Assembly: GCA_004298915.1 (NCBI GenBank)
Contig: SCTE01000401.1
Span: forward strand, 1 to 5,932
Length of the DNA stretch: 5,932 bases
Direction: 5' to 3'
DNA from: Chloroflexota bacterium
GTDB taxonomy: Bacteria; Chloroflexota; Limnocylindria; Limnocylindrales; CSP1-4
Made by a program: the position numbers and the translations under genes. This document shows, one piece after another, positions 1-5,348 of this stretch (position 1 is its first letter; each line of letters starts with the position of its first letter). Below the pieces are notes generated by a model that worked only from the letters and a program-made list of their open reading frames with translations, searched no databases and was not told where the DNA came from.

Positions 1-1
1 G

Positions 2-514
2 ATCCTGTTCGGGATGGCCCTCGGCGGCATGGTCATGAGCTCGACCCGGGCACTGACGGTCCTCGTGATTGCCAGCACCCTGTTCGGGGTGACGTTCAGC
101 GTCGACCAGTGGGCTCTCCTGTTCAGCGTGTTCGTGCTGACGCTCGGCGCCCTGTACGGGCTCGGGATGGTGCTGGCCAGCCTCTTCCTGGTCTGGGGCC
201 GCGAGGCGTGGCACGTCGGGCAGATGCTGACCGAGCCCGTGTACTTCGTGTCCGGCCTGAACTTCCCGGTCGCTCGTCTCGGGTTCCTCGGAGCGTTGTC
301 GGTCGCGTTCATCCCGCTCGCGACGGGCCTCGATGCCATGCGCCAGCTCGTGTTCTCGGATGCGGCGTTCCCCGTCGGCACGCCGCCGCCCCTCGTCGAG
401 GTCGGGATCCTCGCGCTCATGACGGTCGTGTCGATCGCCGGTGCGCGATGGATGCTGCTGGCCATGGAACGGCGCGCCCGGCGTGACGGTCGGCTGTCGA
501 TCCGGTGGCAGTGA
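2..514 (+). CDS. ABC-2 type transporter permease, C-terminal part (partial at the left edge)
   Basis: This is the C-terminal 170 residues of an integral membrane subunit of an ABC exporter. The frame is open to the left edge, so the true start lies outside the window; the internal ATG at position 14 is not a credible start because the codons before it continue the same hydrophobic protein. Four or five hydrophobic segments are visible. The stretch EPVYFVSGLNFPV followed by FIPLATGLDAMRQLVF matches the ABC-2 permease hallmark: a Ser-Gly...Phe-Pro re-entrant/linker region, then a Pro-containing helix leading to an Arg. The tail is basic (MERRARRDGR), as expected for a cytoplasmic end. A second permease follows 16 bases after the stop, suggesting the two form a heterodimeric channel driven by an ATPase encoded upstream. 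The substrate cannot be read from this sequence; lipids, drugs or polysaccharide are typical of the family. The family call is firm and the specific role is not. Confidence 0.85.
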   Translation: MLFGMALGGMVMSSTRALTVLVIASTLFGVTFSVDQWALLFSVFVLTLGALYGLGMVLASLFLVWGREAWHVGQMLTEPVYFVSGLNFPVARLGFLGALSVAFIPLATGLDAMRQLVFSDAAFPVGTPPPLVEVGILALMTVVSIAGARWMLLAMERRARRDGRLSIRWQ

Positions 515-530
515 CCGAGGTGTCGAGGCC

Positions 531-1499
531 GTGACCGCCACTGCGACCCCGGCTCCCGGACTCGGTCCCGACGGTGGTGGCCAGGCCGCGATCTTCGACT
601 TTCGAAAGGCCGATGGTCGTGGCCTCCAGGACCTCCTCCGGACCTTCGCCGTGGCGGTCCGCCTCGGCTGGCAGCTCGAGGCCAACTGGACCGACCCGTT
701 CCTGTTCTTCATCTATTCCGTTGCGAAACCGGTCAGCTCGGCCCTGATCCTCGTGTTCATGCTCGAGGTCATCGGGGGCGAGGCGGGCCGGGCCTTCCGT
801 CCGTTCGTGGTCGTCGGGAGTGCCCTGTGGGCGTTCGTGGTCAGCGGCATCGCCGGCCTCGCCTGGTCGATCCTCGAGGACCGCGAGCGCTACCGCGTCC
901 TGAAGTACGTGTACGTCAGCCCGAGCGACTTCCTCACGGTCCTGATCGGCCGCGGGGTCGCGCGGCTGGGGGTCGGACTTGCAGGCGCGGTCATCACCCT
1001 GGTGGTCGGCGTCGCGGCGCTCGGGGTTCCGTTCGATCCCGCGACCGTGGACTGGCCGTTGCTGGTGGTGGTCTTCGTCCTGGGGCTGGGCGCGATCGTC
1101 GGCGTCGGCCTGCTCATGGCCGGGATCGTCATCCAGACGCGCCAGGAATCATGGAGCTACCCCGAGGCGTTCGCGGGTGCCGTGTTCCTGATCGCGGGCG
1201 CGGTCTTCCCGCTCGGCGTCCTGCCTGCGCCGATCCAGGTCATCGGCCTCCTGACCCCGATGAGCTGGTGGATCGCCGGCATTCGCCGCGCACTCTTCGC
1301 GGATGGCCCGGGTTCGATCGGCGGGGACGGGACCGTGTTCGCGAGCCTCTTCGGGCACCCCCAGCCGACGCCTCTCGAGATCGTTCTCGCCTTGCTCGCG
1401 ACCGGGGCCGTCGTTACACTCGGGGCTGTCGCCGTGTTCCGGATCAGCGACCGGCGCGCGAAGCAGGCGGGCCTGTACGATCGAACGACGGGCTCCTAG
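531..1499 (+). CDS. ABC-2 type transporter permease (second subunit)
   Basis: This is a 322-residue membrane subunit of an ABC exporter. Residues 1-45 are a polar cytoplasmic leader. About six hydrophobic segments follow, near 56-80, 90-113, 137-165, 175-202, 212-245 and 283-304, then a basic C-terminus (ISDRRAKQ). The cytoplasmic loop EDRERYRVLKYVYVSPSD (115-132) is typical of ABC-2 permeases, where a region before the Ser-Pro contacts the ATPase. The C-terminal half has the family pattern: YPEAF, then AGAVFPLGVLP (222-232), then LLTPMSWWIAGIRRALF. I chose GTG at 531 because GAGG lies 10 bases upstream and the codons before it (from an ATG at 441) would overlap the first permease in an unlikely composition; GTG at 483 is an alternative. 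It is related to the preceding permease in the C-terminal signature but is not a copy. The substrate is unknown. Confidence 0.87.
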   Translation: MTATATPAPGLGPDGGGQAAIFDFRKADGRGLQDLLRTFAVAVRLGWQLEANWTDPFLFFIYSVAKPVSSALILVFMLEVIGGEAGRAFRPFVVVGSALWAFVVSGIAGLAWSILEDRERYRVLKYVYVSPSDFLTVLIGRGVARLGVGLAGAVITLVVGVAALGVPFDPATVDWPLLVVVFVLGLGAIVGVGLLMAGIVIQTRQESWSYPEAFAGAVFLIAGAVFPLGVLPAPIQVIGLLTPMSWWIAGIRRALFADGPGSIGGDGTVFASLFGHPQPTPLEIVLALLATGAVVTLGAVAVFRISDRRAKQAGLYDRTTGS

Positions 1500-1505
1500 G
1501 GAGCC
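1491..1505. repeat. Perfect inverted repeat over the permease stop codon
   Basis: GGCTCC, then TAG, then GGAGCC. The two 6-base arms are exactly complementary and the 3-base loop is the stop codon of the second permease. There is no run of T after it, so it is a poor intrinsic terminator. It could be a small mRNA hairpin between the permease and the next gene, or a chance palindrome in GC-rich DNA. Confidence 0.4.
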
Positions 1506-1525
1506 GCGCAGTTGCCGTTCGCAGC

Positions 1526-1531
1526 AGGGAG
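1526..1531 (+). promoter_or_regulatory. Ribosome binding site fixing the start at 1537
   Basis: AGGGAG lies five bases before the ATG at 1537. It favours this start over the much earlier in-frame ATG at 1303, which would overlap the permease gene by almost 200 bases and encode an Arg/Ser-rich, permease-antiphase sequence. Confidence 0.7.
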
Positions 1532-1536
1532 AATCC

Positions 1537-2064
1537 ATGCGCATCTATGACGGGAGTCCCCGCCAGGATTTCGAGGAAGTCCTCCGCTCCATCGGTGCCT
1601 ACCTCGACCAGCGCGGCATGAAGGACGTCATCGTCATGGAGGCGCCCGACGGGTTCATCGTCCAGGGTCTTGCCCGCGTCGGGTCGTCGGCGAGCACCTG
1701 GTCCGAGACCATCGGCCAGATGACCAAGGAGACGATGACCTTCCTCGACGAGGACATCGGCAAGTTCATGGACGAGTCCGTCGCCCGGCGAGGGACCGGA
1801 CCCAAGGCACAGCTGCCGCCTCCGGGTCGCTACGAGCACGCCTTCCGGGTCATCGGGCACTACATCGACGAGCAGAAACCCAAGGACATGTTCTTCTTCG
1901 AGCAGGACGGGGCGTTCGTCCTGCGTCTCCACGTCGTCAGCCAGAACGCCGATCACCATGAGCTCGCGGAATTCACCCGCGAGGATGTCGAGGCGCTCAT
2001 CGCGCGCGGGCCGACGTTCCGTCTGCCGCCTCGACCGACCGGCGCCCAGGGCGCGTCCAACTGA
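1537..2064 (+). CDS. Soluble protein of unknown function with an internal duplication
   Basis: I do not recognise a named family for this 175-residue protein. It has no signal peptide or membrane segment, so it is probably cytoplasmic. Two copies of one module are visible, offset by about 87 residues. Residues 12-45 align with 99-131 with one gap; shared positions include E13/E100, R17/R104, I19/I106, G20/G107, Y22/Y109, D24/D111, K29/K116, D30/D117, E35/E122, D38/D124, G39/G125, V42/V128 and L45/L131. Each copy reads as a helix (R.IG.Y.D), a K-D turn and a two-strand hairpin around E..DG. A helical stretch follows each copy (60-85 and 141-157), each ending in an RG and then an LPP tail, so the whole protein looks like two diverged halves. 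It starts 37 bases after the permease gene and precedes a small membrane protein, so it may be an accessory to the exporter. That role is inferred from position only. Confidence 0.85.
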   Translation: MRIYDGSPRQDFEEVLRSIGAYLDQRGMKDVIVMEAPDGFIVQGLARVGSSASTWSETIGQMTKETMTFLDEDIGKFMDESVARRGTGPKAQLPPPGRYEHAFRVIGHYIDEQKPKDMFFFEQDGAFVLRLHVVSQNADHHELAEFTREDVEALIARGPTFRLPPRPTGAQGASN

Positions 2065-2081
2065 CCGATCAACCACATACC

Positions 2082-2090
2082 AGGAGGGGG
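2082..2090 (+). promoter_or_regulatory. Strong Shine-Dalgarno for the 51-residue small protein
   Basis: AGGAGGGGG begins 18 bases after the preceding stop codon. AGGAGG is nine bases from the ATG at 2097. It is one of the best ribosome binding sites in the window and is a main reason for accepting the short gene downstream as real. Confidence 0.75.
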
Positions 2091-2096
2091 AACGAG

Positions 2097-2252
2097 ATGC
2101 GTGCACTCAAGACCGTTGCCGTCGCGTTGGGGATCACCCTGGGCGCGATGGTCGTCATCCCGTTGATCGTGCTGGCGGGCCTGTTCGTGTGGCTCAAGCT
2201 GACCGAGGAGACGGACGAGGACTCGCTCGAGCTCGACCAGGACGTCGCCTGA
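2097..2252 (+). CDS. Small single-span membrane protein with acidic tail (51 residues)
   Basis: This short gene encodes 51 residues. Residues 1-5 (MRALK) are basic. Residues 6-33 are one continuous hydrophobic segment (VALGITLGAMVVIPLIVLAG core) with a central proline at P22. Residues 37-49 form a strongly acidic tail with nine Glu/Asp. The basic N-terminus suggests an N-inside orientation, with the acidic tail outside or at the membrane surface. An uncleaved anchor is more likely than a signal peptide, because little protein would remain after cleavage. The strong AGGAGG at nine bases, the ATG start and the G/C-rich third codon positions support it being translated. It begins 32 bases after the duplicated-module gene and lies in the same direction. 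Function is unknown; a small subunit or regulator of a neighbouring transporter is one possibility, inferred from context. Confidence 0.75.
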   Translation: MRALKTVAVALGITLGAMVVIPLIVLAGLFVWLKLTEETDEDSLELDQDVA

Positions 2253-2314
2253 TCGACCAGCCGCCTGGAACCCCGGCCACCGAGGCGCCCGTCGGGAACC
2301 CGGCGGGCGTCGGC

Positions 2315-3289
2315 TTGTCCGCGTCGCCCGGCCCTCGCGACCGGCGCCGCTCCCCGGTCAGCCGGGCGTGGCTGTCCGGACATCGGGCGGCCGAGCTCGG
2401 GGTCCTCGTCGTGGTCCTGGCCTGGGCCGCGAACTTCATCGTGGTCAAGGGCGCCAACCGCGAGATCCCGCCGATCGCGTTCGCCTGGATCCGGTTTTCG
2501 CTGTCGGCTCTCCTGCTCCTGGCGCTGCTGCGCTGGCGCGAGGGCTCGATCAGGATGCCGCGCGCCCAGGTCCTGCCGATCATGGGCCTCGGGGCCATCG
2601 GCTTCGGCATCTACCAGATGCTCTGGGGCACGGCGCTCCAATCCATTCCGGCCGGCGATTCGGCGTTCCTCATCGCCGCGACGCCCGTGTTCACGGCCCT
2701 GTTCGCCTCCTTTGCCGGATCGGACGTGCTCACCAGTCGCAAACTCGTCGGCGCGCTCGTGTCGTTTGCCGGGGTCGGCATCGTGATTGCCAGCGGCCCG
2801 GGCCTCGGCCTCGGCGTCTCGCTGCTCGGTGACGGCCTGACCCTGCTCGCCGCGGCCTGCTGGGCGATCTACTCGTCGTGGGGCGCCCCGGTCCTCATCC
2901 GCCACTCACCGCTCCGGACCACGGCCTGGGCCATGGTCGGGGGGAGCGTCGCGCTGCTGCCCATTGGGCTGGTCCAGACCTCGGGCACCTCCTGGGGTTC
3001 GATCAGCCCTGGCGCGTGGGCCGGGTTCGCGTACTCCACGCTCATCGCCGCCGGGGTGGCCAACGTCGTCGTGTTCCACGCCATCAAGCTGCTCGGACCG
3101 ACCCGGATCACGGGCCTCCAGTTCCTCGTCCCGTTCGTCGCCGTGCTCCTCGGTGCCGCCTTCCTCAGCGAGGCGATAGAGCCGGGCCAGCTGGCCGGCG
3201 GGGCCGTGATCATTGCGGGCGTCGCGATCACCCGCGCCCTCCGGCTGCCGTTTCGCGCCGGGCGTTTCGCGGTCCGCCGCCCGGGATAG
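2315..3289 (+). CDS. EamA/DMT superfamily transporter (RhaT/YdcZ-like permease)
   Basis: This is a predicted inner-membrane transporter of the drug/metabolite superfamily, which typically exports amino acids, metabolites or drugs by proton exchange. With the TTG start it has 324 residues, close to the usual 290-320. About ten hydrophobic helices form two EamA repeats, near residues 27-160 and 169-307. Recognisable first-repeat features are WAANFIVVKGA (37-48), PPIAFAWIRF (52-61), SAFLIAATPVFTALFA (116-131) and the repeat-ending KLVGALVSFAGVGIV. The second repeat contains DGLTLLAAACWAIYSSWG, then FHAIKLLGPTRITGLQFLVP and the closing GGAVIIAGVAITR. The start is uncertain. The frame is open far upstream with no good ATG or Shine-Dalgarno; TTG at 2315 gives a basic N-tail before helix 1, while GTG at 2411 would begin inside helix 1. 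Its substrate is unknown. It starts about 60 bases after the small membrane protein and may share its transcript. Confidence 0.85.
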   Translation: MSASPGPRDRRRSPVSRAWLSGHRAAELGVLVVVLAWAANFIVVKGANREIPPIAFAWIRFSLSALLLLALLRWREGSIRMPRAQVLPIMGLGAIGFGIYQMLWGTALQSIPAGDSAFLIAATPVFTALFASFAGSDVLTSRKLVGALVSFAGVGIVIASGPGLGLGVSLLGDGLTLLAAACWAIYSSWGAPVLIRHSPLRTTAWAMVGGSVALLPIGLVQTSGTSWGSISPGAWAGFAYSTLIAAGVANVVVFHAIKLLGPTRITGLQFLVPFVAVLLGAAFLSEAIEPGQLAGGAVIIAGVAITRALRLPFRAGRFAVRRPG

Positions 3290-3293
3290 CGCG

Positions 3294-3316
3294 CCGGCCG
3301 GGGCTTGCCCTGCCGG
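3294..3316 (+). terminator. Candidate hairpin terminator after the EamA transporter
   Basis: CCGGC, one mismatched base, then GGG pair with CCC, one mismatched base, then GCCGG, around a five-base loop (GCTTG). The hairpin begins five bases after the transporter stop codon. There is no T tract after it, so termination may be weak, or the hairpin may only protect the 3' end. Its right arm overlaps the proposed -35 element of the sigma-factor promoter. Confidence 0.35.
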
Positions 3317-3344
3317 AAACGAATCGGGTTGCGCCGACGCCATA
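3315..3344 (+). promoter_or_regulatory. Candidate ECF-type promoter upstream of the sigma factor gene
   Basis: GGAAAC at 3315-3320, a 17-base spacer, then CGCCATA at 3338-3344. ECF sigma factors commonly recognise a -35 of the GGAAC or TGAAAC type and a -10 containing CGTC at 16-17 bases, so this differs from the usual -10 by one base in CGCC. Transcription would begin near 3351, about 37 bases before the sigma factor start. ECF operons are often self-activated, so the factor encoded at 3388 is the natural candidate to read it. This is a reading by eye from one site only. Confidence 0.4.
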
Positions 3345-3387
3345 CCCTGCAGATCCGGCCAGATGTGCCGGCAACCTGCGAGGGACC

Positions 3388-3948
3388 GTGAGCGGACGGG
3401 AGCTGGTCGAGCGGGCGCAGCGTGGCGATCACGACGCCTTCGCCGTGCTCGCCACGGCGGCATCTGCCCGTCTCGACGCGGCCGCTCGCCTGATCCTTCG
3501 GGACCGCGAGCTCGCGCGCGATGCGGTCCAGAACGCGCTGGTGCGTGCCTGGCGGGACCTGCCCGGGCTTCGTGATCCGGACAGGTTCGATGCCTGGCTC
3601 CATCGCCTCCTCGTGAACGCCTGTCTCGACGAGGCGCGCCGGCGCCGGCGACGCCCCGCCGAGGTCGAGATGCTTTCGACTGCCATGTTCTCCACGGCCG
3701 GAGAGGTGCATCACCTCGCCGATCGCGATCTCGTGGAGCGGGCGCTCGGTCGGCTCGAGCCCGAAAACCGGGCGCTCGTCGTTCTCCATTACTACCTGGG
3801 CTACGCGGTCCCCGACGCCGCTGCGTCACTCGGCATCTCGCTTCCGGCCGCCAAGTCCCGATTGCATCGGGCTCTTGCTGCCATGCGGCATGCCCTGACC
3901 TCGGAATTCACCCCCACTGCCGAGCCTGAAGGAGGCCGAATCTCATGA
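3388..3948 (+). CDS. ECF (sigma-70 family) RNA polymerase sigma factor
   Basis: This 186-residue alternative sigma factor would direct RNA polymerase to a small set of promoters in response to a signal. Region 2 spans about residues 5-85. It begins with LVERAQRGDHDAFAVL and contains the conserved core-binding helix DAVQNALVRAWRDL (45-58), then RFDAWLHRLLVNACLDEARR. An Arg-rich linker (R84-R89) leads to region 4 at about 112-168. Region 4 carries LEPENRALVVLHYYLGY and the DNA-binding helix-turn-helix VPDAAASLGIS..AAKSRLHRAL. There is no extra C-terminal SnoaL-like domain. GTG at 3388 is the only reasonable start: GAGG lies four bases upstream and the codons before it do not resemble the family. 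The TGA overlaps the ATG of the next gene (ATGA), so translation is coupled to the propeller protein, the usual arrangement for a sigma factor and its regulator. The family is certain; the target genes are not known. Confidence 0.93.
   Translation: MSGRELVERAQRGDHDAFAVLATAASARLDAAARLILRDRELARDAVQNALVRAWRDLPGLRDPDRFDAWLHRLLVNACLDEARRRRRRPAEVEMLSTAMFSTAGEVHHLADRDLVERALGRLEPENRALVVLHYYLGYAVPDAAASLGISLPAAKSRLHRALAAMRHALTSEFTPTAEPEGGRIS
3929..3935 (+). promoter_or_regulatory. Shine-Dalgarno for the propeller protein inside the sigma gene
   Basis: AAGGAGG lies nine bases before the ATG at 3945 and is embedded in the last codons of the sigma factor gene. It fixes the start and shows the ATGA overlap is a functional coupled start. 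Confidence 0.8.
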
Positions 3949-5249
3949 CGGCTTTCCCGGGCTTCGACCCGTTCGAGCGGCGGATCTCCGAGGCCTTCGA
4001 GGAGATCACCGACGCCCGACGCCCCGACTACCTCGACGACATCCTCCAGCTGACCGCGCGGACATCGCAGCGGCCACGCTGGACCTTCCCCGAAAGGTGG
4101 CTCCCCGTGGATCTCGCCACTCGCCGGCCGACAGCCCTGATGGGTGTCCGGCTGCGACCGATGCTTCTGTTCATCGCCCTTGCTCTCGTATTGGCTGCAC
4201 TCGCTGCTTCGTATGTCGGCTCCCAGCGGACCCCATTGCCGTTTGGTCTGGCAAGGAACGGGCTTATCGCGTACCCGAAGGACGGTGCCCTGTACGTTCG
4301 GAACGCCCTCGATGCAGACGGGCACCTCATCCTTCGGGGCGAGGGAACGCTCTCGTCGCCGTACTTTTCGCCAGACGGCAAACTCCTTGGCTATGTTCAG
4401 ACGATCGCCGGCGTCGACCACTTGATGGTTGCAAACGCCGACGGCTCGAATGTCCGGGAACTCCTCAAGATGCCGGTAGGCGACTGGAACGCCGTCTGGA
4501 GGCCCGATAGTCGGGCCCTCGCCGCTGTCGTCCAGGCCAATCTGAGCCCGCGACTGTCGATCGTCCCGATCGACGGCTCCGCTCCGACGCCGATCGAACT
4601 TGGCTCTGCGGTGCCGACGACCGATCTCGCATGGCGCCCACCTGCCGGCGAGGACCTGCTCGTGCGTGGAAGGCGGGACGACCGCACCGTCGACATGTTC
4701 ATCGTGCCGGGTGACGGTTCGCCGGTCCACGCCCTCGGGCTCCCGAGTGAATTGCTGTTCGGAACCGACTGGGACAACTCGGGCCCTGTCTGGACGCTCG
4801 ATGGCGCGAGGATCGCATACAACCGCGTCGCGATCGACCCGGCCTCCGGGATCACCAACTTCCGAGTGCACATCGTCAATGCCGACGGAACCGGGGATCA
4901 GGCCCTGCCCGGTCCGGCCGACCCGAAGGTCATGGAGGCGTGGCCTGCGTTCTCGCCTGACGGCCGGACCATCCTCGTTCACCGCTGGACCTGGAAGTCG
5001 AACAACGGCGGTGAAGGGTGGGTTGCGGTCCTGCCGGCCGATGGGTCCGGCCCCGCCCGAGACATCGGCCCTCGGATCCCCGGCGGCGAGGACACGGGCC
5101 TCATCAAGACCTGGTCCCCCGACGGCACCCGGGTCCTCATGCGTTCGGACAACACCCGTGAGGCCTTCTCGATCGACCCCATGACCGGCGCCTACGAACG
5201 GCTCGATTGGACAAGCGATCTGCCCGACTGGCAGCGCGTCGCGCGCTGA
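3945..5249 (+). CDS. Membrane-anchored WD40/PD40-like beta-propeller protein, probable regulator of the ECF sigma factor
   Basis: This 434-residue protein has three parts. Residues 1-70 are cytoplasmic, with a charged helical stretch (PFERRISEAFEEITDARRPDYLDDIL) and the short motif RWTFPERWLP. Residues 71-91 are one membrane helix, preceded by RLRP. From about 100 to 434 there is a six-bladed, TolB/PD40-like propeller expected outside the membrane. The blade signature (aromatic, then S/R-P-D-G/S, then a hydrophobic strand) appears at F141-SPDG, W185-RPDS, W230-RP (degenerate), W283-TLDG, F336-SPDG and W390-SPDG. Outer strands carry NADGS, PIDGS, PGDGS, NADGT and PADGS. Position directly after the sigma gene and the in-out topology suggest an anti-sigma factor whose propeller senses something outside. 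It has no Cys at all, so it is not a zinc-binding (ZAS) anti-sigma factor. Fold confidence is high; the anti-sigma role is inferred from context. Confidence 0.88.
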   Translation: MTAFPGFDPFERRISEAFEEITDARRPDYLDDILQLTARTSQRPRWTFPERWLPVDLATRRPTALMGVRLRPMLLFIALALVLAALAASYVGSQRTPLPFGLARNGLIAYPKDGALYVRNALDADGHLILRGEGTLSSPYFSPDGKLLGYVQTIAGVDHLMVANADGSNVRELLKMPVGDWNAVWRPDSRALAAVVQANLSPRLSIVPIDGSAPTPIELGSAVPTTDLAWRPPAGEDLLVRGRRDDRTVDMFIVPGDGSPVHALGLPSELLFGTDWDNSGPVWTLDGARIAYNRVAIDPASGITNFRVHIVNADGTGDQALPGPADPKVMEAWPAFSPDGRTILVHRWTWKSNNGGEGWVAVLPADGSGPARDIGPRIPGGEDTGLIKTWSPDGTRVLMRSDNTREAFSIDPMTGAYERLDWTSDLPDWQRVAR

Positions 5250-5274
5250 GGCGCCATCGGTCACCGGCCCGACC

Positions 5275-5325
5275 TTGATGGGAGGTGAGCGATTTCACCA
5301 CTCGACATCAAACGCAATGCATCAA
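5275..5325. repeat. Inverted repeat plus CATCAA direct repeat in the leader of the secreted-protein gene
   Basis: TTGATG (5275-5280) is complementary to CATCAA (5306-5311). Nested within it, GGTGA (5284-5288) is complementary to TCACC (5295-5299) around a six-base loop. CATCAA occurs again at 5320-5325, exactly 14 bases after the first. The set lies in the 99-base gap between the propeller gene and the secreted-protein gene. It could be an operator, a leader hairpin or a weak terminator, but there is no T tract. No convincing -10/-35 pair was seen in this gap. Confidence 0.35.
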
Positions 5326-5337
5326 CGTCACTCGACT

Positions 5338-5342
5338 GGAGG
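5338..5342 (+). promoter_or_regulatory. Shine-Dalgarno for the secreted-protein gene
   Basis: GGAGG lies six bases before the ATG at 5349. Together with the signal peptide that follows, it identifies this ATG as the start of a gene that continues beyond the window. Confidence 0.78.
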
Positions 5343-5348
5343 AACACG

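Noticed and set aside
441..530. ATG at 441 (or GTG at 483) as the start of the second permease
   Set aside because: Either would overlap the first permease gene, and the added residues (Cys/Trp/Gly-rich) do not look like an N-terminus. GTG at 531 has GAGG at ten bases and leaves a short gap.
2233..2267. Near-direct repeat TCGACCAG...CGCCTG across the end of the small protein gene
   Set aside because: Two short matching blocks with unequal spacing. The first is part of the coding sequence, and chance is sufficient in this composition.
2069..2905. Minus-strand frame of 278 codons and overlapping frames at 2869-3829
   Set aside because: These are shadows of the EamA transporter and sigma factor genes. 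The products are Arg/Asp/Glu-rich with no hydrophobic core or motif.
3715..3948. Search for an extra C-terminal domain (SnoaL-like) or a frameshift in the sigma factor
   Set aside because: The protein ends soon after region 4, with a short polar tail and the ATGA overlap, so it is a standard short ECF sigma factor that is intact.
3801..5264. A 487-codon open frame on the minus strand opposite the propeller gene
   Set aside because: It is the antisense shadow of a gene with clear PD40 motifs and a strong ribosome binding site. Its translation is low-complexity in Arg, Gly, Asp and Pro with no recognisable domain, as expected from G/C-biased third positions.
5326..5330. CGTCA as the -10 of an ECF promoter for the secreted-protein gene
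   Set aside because: No GGAAC-like -35 lies 16-17 bases upstream (GACATC is found there), and the nearest AAAC is only 12 bases away.
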